NCBI GenBank assembly: GCA_021789435.1
Contig: JAJYJO010000018.1
Coordinates: 1-35,350, forward strand
Reading direction: 5' to 3'
DNA from: Chloroflexota bacterium
Lineage (GTDB): Bacteria; Chloroflexota; Limnocylindria; Limnocylindrales; CSP1-4
DNA: 35,350 nt
Each line of letters opens with the position of its first letter. The stretch's first letter is position 1. Of this stretch, positions 9,566-18,401 are shown piece after piece. The notes under the pieces were generated by a model. That model did no database searches and was not told where the DNA came from. It saw only the letters and a program-made list of their open reading frames with translations. A program made the translations under genes and the position numbers.

Positions 9566-9840
9566 GCACCGTCCGGATCCCGCCGGTCCTCCGCCCCGCC
9601 GCCGGCCAGAACAAGCAGGTCGACGTCTCCGGGGCCACGGTCGGCGAGGTGATCGAGGGCCTGATCGGCCGTTACCCGAACCTCCGCCAGCAGCTGCTGA
9701 CCGACGAGGGGGGTCTCAACCGCTTCGTCAACGTCTACCTCAACGACCAGGACATCCGCTACCTGGGAGAGCTGGCCACGCCCGTCGACGACCGCGACAC
9801 GGTGGTCATCCTGCCGGCCATGGCGGGAGGAGCGGGATGA
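9562..9840 (+). CDS. cysO: CysO-type ubiquitin-like sulfur carrier protein
   Basis: 92 residues of the beta-grasp ThiS/MoaD/CysO family. The pattern RIPPVLRP..., RFVNVYLND and VVILPAMAGG follows mycobacterial CysO closely. CysO carries a C-terminal thiocarboxylate that CysM uses to make a CysO-cysteine adduct. Here the di-glycine (G89-G90) is not the end: two further residues, A91 and G92, follow before TGA 9838-9840. The mature GG terminus would have to be exposed by a protease, and the JAMM peptidase two genes downstream is the candidate. The codons GGA-GGA (9826-9831) also form the likely ribosome-binding site of cysM, 5 nt ahead of its ATG. It overlaps both neighbours by 4 bp. Confidence 0.92.
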   Translation: MSTVRIPPVLRPAAGQNKQVDVSGATVGEVIEGLIGRYPNLRQQLLTDEGGLNRFVNVYLNDQDIRYLGELATPVDDRDTVVILPAMAGGAG

Positions 9841-10871
9841 CTGCCGTCGCCCGGGGCAGCGCGCCCGGGCTCGTCGGCACCGCCGCCCCCCCGGCCGCCA
9901 GCCACCCGCACGACGACCAGCCACCGCACGGCGGCCGCTACGAGGACATCCTCGACGCGGTGGGCCACACGCCCCTGGTGGCCATCTCCCGCATGTCGCC
10001 GAACCCGGCCGTCCGCCTCTTCGCCAAGCTCGAGATGTACAACCCGACCGGCTCGGTCAAGGACCGCACGGCCAAATATCTCGTGGAGGACCTGGAGCGT
10101 CGCGGCCTGCTCCGGCCGGACTCGATCATCCTCGAGCCGACGTCGGGCAACACCGGCATCGCCCTGGCCATGATCGGCCGCCGCAAGGGCTACCGGGTCG
10201 CCCTGGTGATGCCTGACAACGTGACCAACGAGCGACGCCAGATGGCGGCTCTCTTCGGGGCGGAGGTGATCGACTCGCCGGGCGAGCTCGGCTCCAACGG
10301 CGCGATCGCCCTGGCCAAGCATCTCGTGGCCAAGGACGACCGCTTCGTCATGCCCTACCAGTACGGCAACCCGGCGAACCCTCTCGCCCACTACGAGACG
10401 ACCGGCCCGGAGATCCTGGCAGACTGCCCGGAGATCGACATCTTCGTCGCCGGCCTGGGCACCGGTGGGACGCTGACCGGCGTCGGCCGCTTCCTCAAGG
10501 AGCACCGGCCGGAGGTCCGCATCTTCGCCTCCGAGCCGCTGCCGGGGGAGAACGTCCAGGGCCTCCGCTCGCTGGACGAAGGGTTCGTCCCGGAGGTCTT
10601 CGACCCGTCCATCCTGGACGGCAAGCTGCTCGTCTCCAACCGCGACGCGGTGGCCGCCCTGCGCGACCTGACGTTCCGCGAGGGGATCTTCGCCGGGCCG
10701 TCGTCCGGGGCGGTCCTCGTCGCGGCCATCCGCCTGGCGCGCGAGATGGAGGCCGGCACGATCGTGGCCCTGCTCCCCGACGGCGGCTGGAAGTACCTCT
10801 CGGCAGGGACGTGGAACCGCGATCTCGACGAGATGGAGGAGGACCTGGAAGGCGGCGTCAACTGGTGGTGA
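9837..10871 (+). CDS. cysM: CysM-type cysteine synthase (CysO- and O-phosphoserine-dependent)
   Basis: 344-residue fold-type II PLP enzyme. Schiff-base lysine K75 lies in NPTGSVKDR, the substrate loop is PTSGNTG, and the phosphate loop GTGGT. A 34-residue Pro/His-rich lead precedes the core (RYEDILDAVGHTPLV). The stretch NVQGLRSLDEGFVPE and the C-terminus GWKYLSAGTWNRDLDE follow mycobacterial CysM, which uses O-phosphoserine and CysO-thiocarboxylate rather than O-acetylserine and sulfide. The Arg in QGLRSL is the position I associate with phosphoserine recognition in CysM. The gene order moeZ-cysO-cysM-mec strongly supports this specificity. ATG 9837 overlaps the cysO stop. Confidence 0.92.
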   Translation: MTAVARGSAPGLVGTAAPPAASHPHDDQPPHGGRYEDILDAVGHTPLVAISRMSPNPAVRLFAKLEMYNPTGSVKDRTAKYLVEDLERRGLLRPDSIILEPTSGNTGIALAMIGRRKGYRVALVMPDNVTNERRQMAALFGAEVIDSPGELGSNGAIALAKHLVAKDDRFVMPYQYGNPANPLAHYETTGPEILADCPEIDIFVAGLGTGGTLTGVGRFLKEHRPEVRIFASEPLPGENVQGLRSLDEGFVPEVFDPSILDGKLLVSNRDAVAALRDLTFREGIFAGPSSGAVLVAAIRLAREMEAGTIVALLPDGGWKYLSAGTWNRDLDEMEEDLEGGVNWW

Positions 10872-11338
10872 GCGAGGCGGCCGGCCTCCACCCCGGGCCG
10901 GCTGCGGTCGCCCTCCCCGCTGCGCTGCGCGAGGCGCTGGTCGCCCACGCCCAGGCCGAGTATCCGAACGAGGCCTGCGGTCTGATCGTGGGATCCGGCC
11001 TGCCGGCCGCCGACGGCCGCGCCCTCCGCTTCGAGCCGACGCGCAACCGGGCGGCCTCGCCCCTGCGCTACGAGATCCACCCCGACGACCTGCTGCGGGT
11101 CTCGCTGGCCGCCGACGACGCGGGCGAGGAGATCTGGGCGATCGTTCACTCCCACGTGCGCTCGCCCGCCCGGCCCTCGCCGACCGACATCGGCCTGGCC
11201 TTCTACCCGGAGGCCCTCTACATCCTGGTCTCGCTGGCCGATTCCGAGGCCGATCCCGCGTCCGGCCTGCCCGGCGTGCGCGCCTGGCGGATCGTCGAGG
11301 GGCAGGTCTTCGAGGTCGGCCTCGGCGCCGAGGCGTGA
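10868..11338 (+). CDS. mec: Mec-type JAMM metallopeptidase
   Basis: 156 residues with a complete JAMM zinc site: E35 (YPNEACGLIVG), H94 and H96 (VHSH), S104 and D107, in the order H-x-H-x7-S-x2-D. Mycobacterial Mec cuts cysteine off the CysO-cysteine adduct, releasing CysO and free cysteine. It may also remove the Ala-Gly extension of the CysO precursor seen here. The start is GTG 10868 overlapping the cysM stop as GTGA (GTG 10865 is an adjacent alternative). An upstream ATG in this frame lies inside cysM and is rejected. Ends 10 nt before the next gene. Confidence 0.92.
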   Translation: MSEAAGLHPGPAAVALPAALREALVAHAQAEYPNEACGLIVGSGLPAADGRALRFEPTRNRAASPLRYEIHPDDLLRVSLAADDAGEEIWAIVHSHVRSPARPSPTDIGLAFYPEALYILVSLADSEADPASGLPGVRAWRIVEGQVFEVGLGAEA

Positions 11339-11348
11339 GGAGCGGCCG

Positions 11349-12188
11349 ATGACCGGGCCCGGGTCGCCGTCGCGGCGGCCCTCGCCTGGCCCGTGGCGGG
11401 AGATCGCCGACCGGGTCTTCGTCCGGCGTTACGCGTTCATCGACCAGACGATCGGGCTCGTCGTGGGGGACGGCGCCGCGCTCGTGGTGGACAGCCGCAG
11501 CTCGCCCCGCCAAGCCGCCGAGCTTCGGGCCGAGGTCCGCTCGCTGACCGCCGCGCCGCTGGTCGTAGTCAACACCCACCATCACTGGGACCACACCTTC
11601 GGCAACGCCTTCTTCCGGCCGGCGCCGATCTGGGGTCACGAGCGCTGCGCGGCCGCCCTCCGGGAGCGCGGCGAGGCGATGCGCCGGCAGATCGCGGCGG
11701 AGCTGCCCGAGCTCATGGCCGAGCTGGCGGAGGTGGCGATCGACCCGCCGGACCGAACGTTCACCAGGACGGCGGCGCTGGAGGTGGGCGATCGGGCGGT
11801 GGAGCTCCGCCACCTGGGTCGCGGCCACACGGACAACGACATCGTGGTCCTGGTTCCCGACGCGGCGGTCCTCTTCGCCGGGGACCTGGTCGAGGTCGGG
11901 GCCCCGCCATCCTTCAGCGACGCGTACCCGCTCGACTGGCCGGGGACGCTCGGGTTGCTGCTGGACCTGGTGGGCGGCCCGGTCGTGCCGGGCCACGGCG
12001 AGGTGAGCGACCGGACGCACGTGGAAGGGCAGCTCGGCGACATCGCGGCCGTCGCCTCGGCGGCCCGGCGCACCCACGCGGACGGCGGCGGGCCGGAGGA
12101 CGCGGCCGCGCTCGTCGACCGCTTCCCGGAGCCGGTGACGCGCCTGGCACTCACGCGGGCCTTCGCGCAGCTCCGAGGGGAGCTGTAG
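11349..12188 (+). CDS. Metallo-beta-lactamase-fold hydrolase
   Basis: 279 residues. The binuclear metal site is complete: H77, H79, D81 and H82 in THHHWDHTFG, H160 (RGHTDND), D179 (FAGDLVE) and H216 (VPGHGEV). No signal peptide is seen, so it is probably cytoplasmic. ATG 11349 has GAGG shortly upstream and lies 10 nt after mec, so it is co-transcribed with the sulfur-carrier genes. MBL-fold enzymes in sulfur loci include persulfide dioxygenases and thioester (glyoxalase II-like) hydrolases. The sequence does not tell which applies, but a thioester, thiocarboxylate or persulfide substrate would fit the operon. Confidence 0.88.
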   Translation: MTGPGSPSRRPSPGPWREIADRVFVRRYAFIDQTIGLVVGDGAALVVDSRSSPRQAAELRAEVRSLTAAPLVVVNTHHHWDHTFGNAFFRPAPIWGHERCAAALRERGEAMRRQIAAELPELMAELAEVAIDPPDRTFTRTAALEVGDRAVELRHLGRGHTDNDIVVLVPDAAVLFAGDLVEVGAPPSFSDAYPLDWPGTLGLLLDLVGGPVVPGHGEVSDRTHVEGQLGDIAAVASAARRTHADGGGPEDAAALVDRFPEPVTRLALTRAFAQLRGEL

Positions 12189-12191
12189 GGC

Positions 12192-12665
12192 GTGGCCGCC
12201 GAGGCGTCCCCCGCGGTGGCGCGACAGGGCGTCGCCCCACCCCGCGGGTCCCGTCGGGCCGACCCGCGACGTCTCCCGGCCGGCGGCGACCTGGTCCCGC
12301 TCGGCCTCGGTGTGGCCGCCGTTGCCGGCGGGACGGCGCTCGGCTGGGACCCCCGCCTCGTCCGCGCCCTGGTCGCTCCGCCGCCGGTCGCCCGGGCCGC
12401 CCTGGCGGGCGCGGCCCTGCTGTTGGCGGTGGCGCTGCTCGCCCGCGCGGTCGAGCGACTCGGCCGGCCGGGGGGCGCCCCGGACACGATCCGCGGGGTT
12501 CGCCTGGCGTTCCTGGCGGTGGCCGCCGCGGCTGCCGGCATCGGCTGGGCGGTCGGCAGCGCGATGCCCCTGGTGATGGCCCTGGTGGTCGGCGGGGTGG
12601 ACGTCGTGGAGACCACCTTCCTGCTCCTGCTGGTCGTGGTCCGGCGCGTCGAGCGCGGCGGCTGA
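12192..12665 (+). CDS. Small membrane protein of unknown function
   Basis: 157 residues, start GTG 12192 only 3 nt after the MBL gene, so probably the last gene of the operon. After a basic, Pro/Arg-rich lead of about 35 residues there are three or four hydrophobic segments. These include LVPLGLGVAAVAGGTAL, AALAGAALLLAVALLA, LAFLAVAAAAAGIGWAVG and MPLVMALVVGGVDVVETTFLLL. The sequence DTIRGVRLAF between segments looks conserved-like. I do not recognise a named family. A reverse-strand frame covers the same DNA but encodes no plausible protein here. Confidence 0.6.
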   Translation: MAAEASPAVARQGVAPPRGSRRADPRRLPAGGDLVPLGLGVAAVAGGTALGWDPRLVRALVAPPPVARAALAGAALLLAVALLARAVERLGRPGGAPDTIRGVRLAFLAVAAAAAGIGWAVGSAMPLVMALVVGGVDVVETTFLLLLVVVRRVERGG

Positions 12666-12667
12666 AG

Positions 12668-13009
12668 CCGGGTTCGACCCTGCGGCGGGCACCGCTCGCC
12701 CTGCGCCTCTGCCGCGCCGGCAGCGCCCGCATAAGCGATGAGGCCACGACCCCCGATCGCGGCGAGCAGCAGGGCGGCGCCGGCCCGCAACGGGATCACG
12801 AACGGCGTCAGAGCGGCGCCCACGACCGCCCCGAGCGCCGCCGCGATCGTCGCGTAGACGCCGTCGGCCGTGGCCGCGCCGGCGCCGGCGAAGAAGGCCG
12901 GGCGGAAGCCGCGGCGAAGCCCCGTCTCCAGGATCAGGATCGCGATGGCGCCGACCGGGACGGCGATCCCGTACCCGGCGGCGAGCCCCGCGACGAAGGC
13001 CGTCGGCAT
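12668..13009 (-). pseudogene. Truncated LysE/RhtB-type exporter remnant
   Basis: From ATG 13009 the minus strand encodes about 110 residues typical of the N-terminal half of LysE-type exporters. The segment GYGIAVPVGAIAILI is followed by ETGLRRGFRPAFFAGAGAA, ADGVYATIAAALG and a third hydrophobic helix ending near RGLIAYAG. At about residue 107 the similarity stops. The open frame continues only as Arg/Pro-rich sequence antisense to the membrane-protein gene ending at 12665. The second half of the ~200-residue exporter is missing in all frames I checked. I therefore read it as a 3'-truncated gene, perhaps cut by the event that brought the + strand operon here. A functional half-size protein is less likely. 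Confidence 0.55.
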
Positions 13010-13081
13010 GGGCGGGACGATGCCCGCGTCCGACGCCGCGCGGAGCATCATGCCCCGCGCCGGTGGCGCGGACGGCCGCCC

Positions 13082-14680
13082 CTACTGGCAGGTGAGGCCC
13101 GGGCTCGGCGTCGTCAGGTCCAGCAGGTAGGCGTCGGCCGCCCCACGCACGCAGGGGCTGTACGGGTAGCCGGTGTGGCCGTCGCCCTGCCGGGTGACCA
13201 GGATCCCGCTGCCGAGCTCGCGCGCCAGCGCGACCGCCCACGGGTAGGGCGTGGCCGGGTCGCCCGCCGAGCCGACGACCACGATCGGCGGTGCTCCGGG
13301 GGAGGCCAGCGGTCCCGGGCTCCGCTCCGGCGGCACCGCCCAGTAGGCGCAGTCGATGTCGTTGTAGGCGAGGAGGCGGCCGAAACGCGGTGCCACCCTG
13401 GTGAAGGTCGCCGCCATCGTCGCGTAGGCCGCCGGGTCACGCGGCGACGGCCAGTCCAGGCAGGTGATGGCCGCATAGGCGTCGACCAGGTTCGAGTAGC
13501 CGCCGTTCGGCTGGCGGCCGCGGTACGGGTCGCTCATCAGCAGGAGGTCCGTGCCGTCGCCGGCCTGCGCTTCCGCGAGGGCCGTCGCGAGCGCCGGCCA
13601 GGTCAGCGGCGAGTAGAGCCCACCGGTGACCGCCAGCCAGGCCTGGGTCGGCCCGGCCGGCTCGCGGTTCTCGAGCCGGAGCGTGGGCAGGGGGTGCTGG
13701 TCGATCCGTTCCATCAGCGCGTCGAAGGCCGGGCCCGGCCGGCCGCCGCTGTGGAAGGCGCAGGACGCATCGGCGGCGCAGGCGGCCAGGAAGCGGTCCA
13801 GCTCGGTCTCGAAGCCGCGGGCCTGGCCCTCCCGGAGGGCCGCCTCGCCCAGAGCCGGGTCGATGGCGCCGTCGAGCACCATCGCCCGGATGTGGGTCGG
13901 GAAGAGCGACGCGTAGGTCGCGCCGATCAGGGTGCCGTAGGAGAAGCCGACGTAGGTCAGCTTGGCGTCGCCGAGAGCGGCCCGGACCTGGTCGAGGTCG
14001 CGAGCCACGTCGGCGGTCGAGAGGTTGGGCAGCAGGTCCGGGTTGCGGCGCTCGCAGCCATCGGCGAAGGCCCTCGCCCCGGTCAGCAGGTCCTGGAGCT
14101 CGGTCGGGGTGTCGGCCCGGGCGTCCTCCGGCGTGAAGTGATCCAGGTTGTCGACGCAGCGGATCGGGGTGCTGTCGCCGACGCCGCGCGGATCGAAGCC
14201 GACGATATCGAAGCGGGCCCGGAGGTCGGCCGAGAAGAGGGTGGTCGCGCTGTCGCGGACGAACCGGACGCCCGAGATGCCGGGCCCGCCGGGGTTGACG
14301 AGCAGCGACCCGATCCGCCGGCCTGGGTCCGCGGCCGGCAGCCGGACCAGGGCCAGCCGGACGATGGCGCCGGTCGGCTTCGCGTAGTCGAGCGGCACGT
14401 CCACGGTCCCGCACTGGAAGCCGTTGCCGCAGTCGCTCCAGGTGACCGGCGCGACGGAGGGGCTGGGCTGCGCCGAGGGCGAGGTCGCCGCGACGGTGGC
14501 GGCCGCGGTCGTAGCCGGGCGCCCGGTCGACGGAACGGACGTCGGAGCGGTCGAACCGCATCCGGCGGCGGCCAGGGCAAGGGAGGTGGCCAGGGCCGCG
14601 GCCGCGGCCAACCCGGCCAGCCGCCGCCGCGGGCCGGGCCGAGGGGCGCGTGAGCAGTCCGGGGAGCGGCGGTCTGACAT
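13082..14680 (-). CDS. Secreted TAP-like alpha/beta hydrolase (tripeptidyl aminopeptidase family, S33), lipoprotein
   Basis: 532 residues. After a basic N-terminus comes a hydrophobic signal segment with lipobox LAAAGC, then a Ser/Thr/Pro/Ala-rich linker, indicating an extracellular lipoprotein. The hydrolase starts around [19 protein letters not shown]. It has the oxyanion motif NPGGPG, the nucleophile Ser in GFSYGT (near 243), Asp in GSAGDPATP (near 472) and His in [10 protein letters not shown] (near 503). The last part is the TAP-like C-terminal domain ending in a Cys-containing tail. Streptomyces SlpD/E and tripeptidyl aminopeptidases share this layout, so it likely trims oligopeptides outside the cell. 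The gene is divergent from the phosphoketolase gene. Confidence 0.9.
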   Translation of the reverse strand: MSDRRSPDCSRAPRPGPRRRLAGLAAAAALATSLALAAAGCGSTAPTSVPSTGRPATTAAATVAATSPSAQPSPSVAPVTWSDCGNGFQCGTVDVPLDYAKPTGAIVRLALVRLPAADPGRRIGSLLVNPGGPGISGVRFVRDSATTLFSADLRARFDIVGFDPRGVGDSTPIRCVDNLDHFTPEDARADTPTELQDLLTGARAFADGCERRNPDLLPNLSTADVARDLDQVRAALGDAKLTYVGFSYGTLIGATYASLFPTHIRAMVLDGAIDPALGEAALREGQARGFETELDRFLAACAADASCAFHSGGRPGPAFDALMERIDQHPLPTLRLENREPAGPTQAWLAVTGGLYSPLTWPALATALAEAQAGDGTDLLLMSDPYRGRQPNGGYSNLVDAYAAITCLDWPSPRDPAAYATMAATFTRVAPRFGRLLAYNDIDCAYWAVPPERSPGPLASPGAPPIVVVGSAGDPATPYPWAVALARELGSGILVTRQGDGHTGYPYSPCVRGAADAYLLDLTTPSPGLTCQ

Positions 14681-14686
14681 GGTGCG

Positions 14687-14692
14687 ACTCTA
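14687..14692 (-). promoter_or_regulatory. -10 hexamer of the TAP-like hydrolase gene, leaderless-type
   Basis: Read on the minus strand, TAGAGT is followed by 6 nt and then the ATG at 14680. Transcription would begin at or next to the start codon. No Shine-Dalgarno sequence is present. This is the same arrangement as at 7708 and 24990. Confidence 0.5.
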
Positions 14693-14789
14693 CGCGACGG
14701 CCACGGCGGCGGCGACCCGCCTGCCGTGTCGCCGTGGGGTGGTACGGTGGCACCGTCCGATGAGAGGGGAGAGCCACAGGAGGCTCGCG

Positions 14790-17189
14790 ATGAGCGAACG
14801 GCCCGCGGCCGGTCAGACGACGACGGCGGACGCCGGACCGGGTCCGCTCTCCGGCGAGGAGCTGGCCGCCATCGACGCCTACTGGCGAGCCGCGAACTAC
14901 CTCTCCGTCGGCCAGATCTACCTGCTGGACAACCCCCTGCTGCGGGAGCCGCTTCGGCCCGAGCACGTCAAGCCGCGGCTGCTGGGCCACTGGGGCACGA
15001 CGCCCGGCATCAACTTCATCTACGCGCACCTCAACCGCGTGATCCGCCACTGGGACCTGGACACGATCTACGTGATCGGCCCGGGCCACGGCGGCCCCGG
15101 CCTGGTGGCCAACGCCTACCTCGAGGGCACGTACAGCGAGGTCTACCCTAGCCTCGGCCGCGATGCGGAGGGGCTGCGGCGGCTCTTCCGCCAGTTCTCC
15201 TTCCCCGGGGGCATCCCCAGCCACGTCGCGCCGGAGACGCCGGGCTCCATCCACGAAGGAGGAGAGCTCGGCTACTCCCTGGCCCATGCCTTCGGGGCCG
15301 CCTTCGACAACCCCGGCCTGCTGGTCGCCTGCGTCGTGGGCGACGGAGAGGCCGAGACCGGCCCGCTCGCGACGAGCTGGCACTCCAACAAGTTCCTGAA
15401 CCCGGCCACCGACGGCGCCGTGCTCCCGATCCTCCACCTCAACGGCTACAAGATCGCCAACCCCACCGTCCTTGCCCGGATCCCCGAAGCGGAGCTGCGC
15501 GAGCTGCTCGAGGGCTACGGCTACCGGCCCTTCTTCGTCAGCGGCGACGACCCGCCGACCATGCACCAGGCGATGGCGGCGACGCTCGACGAGGTGGTGG
15601 CCGCCATCCACGACACCCAGGCCGCCGCCCGGGAGCGCGGCGAGACGGCCCGGCCCACCTGGCCGATGATCGTCCTGCGGACGCCGAAGGGCTGGACCGG
15701 CCCGAAGATCGTGGACGGCCAGCAGGTCGAGGGCACGTTCCGCGCCCACCAGGTGCCCCTGGCGGAGGTCCGGACCAACCCCGAGCACCTGGCCATGCTG
15801 GAGAGCTGGCTGCGGAGCTACCGGCCCGAGGAGCTCTTCGACGACGACGGCGCCCTCGTGCCGGAGCTGGCCGGGCTGGCCCCCAAGAGCTACCGCCGAA
15901 TGAGCGCCAACCCGCACGCCAACGGCGGCACCCTGCTGCGCGACCTGGCGCTGCCCGACTTCCGGGACTACGCCGTGGCGGTGCCCCGGCCGGGCGCGGC
16001 CACCAGCGAGGCGACCCGCGTCCTCGGCGCCTTCCTGCGCGACGTGATCGTCCGCAACCCCGGCACTTTCCGCCTCTTCGGCCCGGACGAGACGGCCTCC
16101 AATCGCCTCGACGCCGTCTTCGAGGTGACCGACCGCCAGTTCACCGGGGAGCTCCTGCCGGCCGACGACCACCTTGCCCGCTCCGGCCGGGTCATGGAGG
16201 TCCTCTCGGAGCACCTCTGCGAGGGCTGGCTGGAGGGCTACCTGCTGACCGGCCGGCACGGCCTGTTCAACTGCTACGAGGCCTTCATCCACATCGTCGA
16301 CTCCATGTTCAACCAGCACGCGAAGTGGCTGAAGGTGACCCGCCAGATCCCCTGGCGGCAGCCGATCGCCTCGCTCAACTACCTCCTCTCGTCACTGGTC
16401 TGGCGCCAGGACCACAACGGCTTCACCCACCAGGACCCGGGGTTCATCGACCTGGTCGTCAACAAGAAGGCCGAGATCATCCGGGTCTACCTGCCGCCCG
16501 ACGCGAACACGCTCCTGTCGGTCGCCGACCACTGCCTGCGCAGCCGCGACTACGTCAACGTGGTGGTCGCGGGCAAGCAGCCAGGGCTCAACTGGCTGCC
16601 CATGGACCAGGCGATCCTCCACTGCACCCGCGGCATCGGCATCTGGGAGTGGGCCAGCAACGACCAGGGGGGCGAGCCGGACGTCGTGCTGGCCTGCTGC
16701 GGCGACATCCCGACCCTGGAGACCCTGGCGGCGGTGGACCTGCTCCGACGGCACCTGCCCGAGCTGAGGGTCCGCGTCGTCAACGTCGTGGACCTGATGC
16801 GCCTCCAGCCCGCCTCCGAGCACCCGCACGGCCTGTCGACGGCCGAGTTCGACTCGCTCTTCACCACGGACCGTCCGGTCATCTTCGCCTACCACGGTTA
16901 CCCTTGGCTGATCCACCGCCTGACCTACCGTCACACCAACCACGACAACATCCACGTCCGGGGCTACAAGGAGGAGGGCACGACCACGACCCCCTTCGAC
17001 ATGGTCATGCTCAACGACCTGGATCGCTTCCACCTGGTGATGGACGTGATCGACCGCGTCCCAGGGCTCGCCTCCCGGGCCGGCCACGTTCGCCAGCTGA
17101 TGGTGGACCGGCGGGCCGAGTGCCGCGCCTACACCCGCCGGGAGGGCGAGGACGCGCCCGAGATCCGCGACTGGACCTGGCCCGCCTGA
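14790..17189 (+). CDS. xfp: Phosphoketolase (xylulose-5-phosphate / fructose-6-phosphate)
   Basis: 799 residues, full length for the family. It is a thiamine-diphosphate enzyme splitting xylulose-5-P (or fructose-6-P) with phosphate into acetyl-phosphate and glyceraldehyde-3-P (or erythrose-4-P). Family-specific motifs are seen throughout: [50 protein letters not shown], and [20 protein letters not shown]. The TPP-Mg site is [19 protein letters not shown], and further matches are [12 protein letters not shown] and [17 protein letters not shown] 14790 has a strong AGGAGG at 14778-14783. It is followed 12 bp later by acetate kinase, which converts acetyl-phosphate to acetate and ATP. Confidence 0.97.
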   Translation: MSERPAAGQTTTADAGPGPLSGEELAAIDAYWRAANYLSVGQIYLLDNPLLREPLRPEHVKPRLLGHWGTTPGINFIYAHLNRVIRHWDLDTIYVIGPGHGGPGLVANAYLEGTYSEVYPSLGRDAEGLRRLFRQFSFPGGIPSHVAPETPGSIHEGGELGYSLAHAFGAAFDNPGLLVACVVGDGEAETGPLATSWHSNKFLNPATDGAVLPILHLNGYKIANPTVLARIPEAELRELLEGYGYRPFFVSGDDPPTMHQAMAATLDEVVAAIHDTQAAARERGETARPTWPMIVLRTPKGWTGPKIVDGQQVEGTFRAHQVPLAEVRTNPEHLAMLESWLRSYRPEELFDDDGALVPELAGLAPKSYRRMSANPHANGGTLLRDLALPDFRDYAVAVPRPGAATSEATRVLGAFLRDVIVRNPGTFRLFGPDETASNRLDAVFEVTDRQFTGELLPADDHLARSGRVMEVLSEHLCEGWLEGYLLTGRHGLFNCYEAFIHIVDSMFNQHAKWLKVTRQIPWRQPIASLNYLLSSLVWRQDHNGFTHQDPGFIDLVVNKKAEIIRVYLPPDANTLLSVADHCLRSRDYVNVVVAGKQPGLNWLPMDQAILHCTRGIGIWEWASNDQGGEPDVVLACCGDIPTLETLAAVDLLRRHLPELRVRVVNVVDLMRLQPASEHPHGLSTAEFDSLFTTDRPVIFAYHGYPWLIHRLTYRHTNHDNIHVRGYKEEGTTTTPFDMVMLNDLDRFHLVMDVIDRVPGLASRAGHVRQLMVDRRAECRAYTRREGEDAPEIRDWTWPA

Positions 17190-17201
17190 AGGCGGCCGCC
17201 G

Positions 17202-18296
17202 ATGCGCATCCTGGTCGTCAACGCCGGCTCCAGCAGCCTGAAGCTGCGGGTGATCGAGCCGGATGACCGCCTGTCGGGCTCGCTCGACCTGCCGGCTCCC
17301 CGGGGCGTCCTCGACCGGGCGGCCCTGCCCGACGCGATCCGCGGCCTGGGCGCGGTCGACGCGGTCGGGCACCGGATCGTCCACGGCGGGACCGCCTTCT
17401 CCCAGCCGGTCCGCCTGACGCCCGAGGTGGTCGGCCGCCTGGAGGCGCTGACCGACCTGGCGCCGCTCCACCAGCCGAAGTCGCTGGCCGCCCTGGCCGC
17501 GGTCACGGCGACCCTGCCGGAAGTGCCCGCCGTCGCCTGCTTCGACACCGCCTTCCACGCCGCCATGCCGGCCGCGGCGGCGACCTACGCGCTGCCGCCG
17601 GAGTGGCGCCGGCGCTGGGAGCTGCGCCGCTACGGCTTCCACGGCCTCTCACATGCCTACGCCTCGCGGCGCGCGGCCGGGCTGCTGGGAAGGTCCGTCG
17701 AGCAGCTGCGGATCGTGACCTGCCATCTCGGCGCGGGAGCCTCGCTGACGGCGGTCCTGGGCGGCCGTTCGGTCGACACGACGATGGGCTTCACGCCCCT
17801 GGAGGGCCTGGTCATGGCCACCCGCTCGGGGTCGGTCGATCCCGGGCTCGTGCTCTGGCTCGAGGAACACGTCGGGATGCCGCCGGCGGAGCTCGCCGCC
17901 ACGCTCGAGCACCGCTCGGGGTTGGCAGGCCTGGCCGGGACGCCCGATCTGCAGGCCATCCTGGCCGGGGAGGCGGCCGGCGACGGCGACGCCGGGCTCG
18001 CCGTGGCGGTCTACCTCCACCGGCTGCGCGGCGCGATCGCGGCGATGGCCGCGGCGATGGACGGGCTCGATGCCCTGGTCTTCACCGGCGGGGTGGGCGA
18101 GAACTCTGCGCCGATCCGGTCGCGGGCCGCGGCGGGCCTCGGTTTCCTGGGCGTCGCCGTGGACGCGGCCGCCAACGAGGGCGGGAGGGTCGACCGCGAG
18201 ATCGGGGCGAGCGGGGCGGCCGTGCGGACGCTCGTGGTCGCCGCCCGCGAGGATCTCCAGATCGCGCGGGAGGTCCGGGCCGTCCTGGGCACGTAG
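17202..18296 (+). CDS. ackA: Acetate kinase
   Basis: 364 residues, somewhat shorter than the usual ~400. It has the N-terminal signature NAGSSSLKLRVIE, GHRIVHGG, FDTAFHAAMP, RYGFHGLSHAY, TMGFTPLEGLVMATRSGSVDPG, and the C-terminal FTGGVGEN. The adenine/phosphate loop that is normally GHLGNGAS reads CHLGAGAS here (Gly to Cys and Asn to Ala). The shortening comes mostly from a compact N-terminal domain. It directly follows the phosphoketolase gene, forming the acetyl-phosphate arm of the bifid-type shunt. Confidence 0.95.
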   Translation: MRILVVNAGSSSLKLRVIEPDDRLSGSLDLPAPRGVLDRAALPDAIRGLGAVDAVGHRIVHGGTAFSQPVRLTPEVVGRLEALTDLAPLHQPKSLAALAAVTATLPEVPAVACFDTAFHAAMPAAAATYALPPEWRRRWELRRYGFHGLSHAYASRRAAGLLGRSVEQLRIVTCHLGAGASLTAVLGGRSVDTTMGFTPLEGLVMATRSGSVDPGLVLWLEEHVGMPPAELAATLEHRSGLAGLAGTPDLQAILAGEAAGDGDAGLAVAVYLHRLRGAIAAMAAAMDGLDALVFTGGVGENSAPIRSRAAAGLGFLGVAVDAAANEGGRVDREIGASGAAVRTLVVAAREDLQIAREVRAVLGT

Positions 18297-18401
18297 ACGG
18301 GGCCGGCCGGGACGCGATCAACCGGCCGATGGCCGAAGGCCGGTGCCAGCGACGGCCGCCGGCGGTCTCGGCGGCCGAGGGCAAAGCGGCAGAGGCAGGC
18401 C

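Noticed and set aside
11393-14653. 1086-residue open frame on the plus strand
   Set aside because: It runs through the MBL hydrolase in another frame and then antisense to the TAP-like hydrolase; low-complexity composition and no domain.
13437-16319. 960-residue open frame on the minus strand
   Set aside because: Antisense to the phosphoketolase gene and out of frame with the TAP-like hydrolase, both firmly identified.
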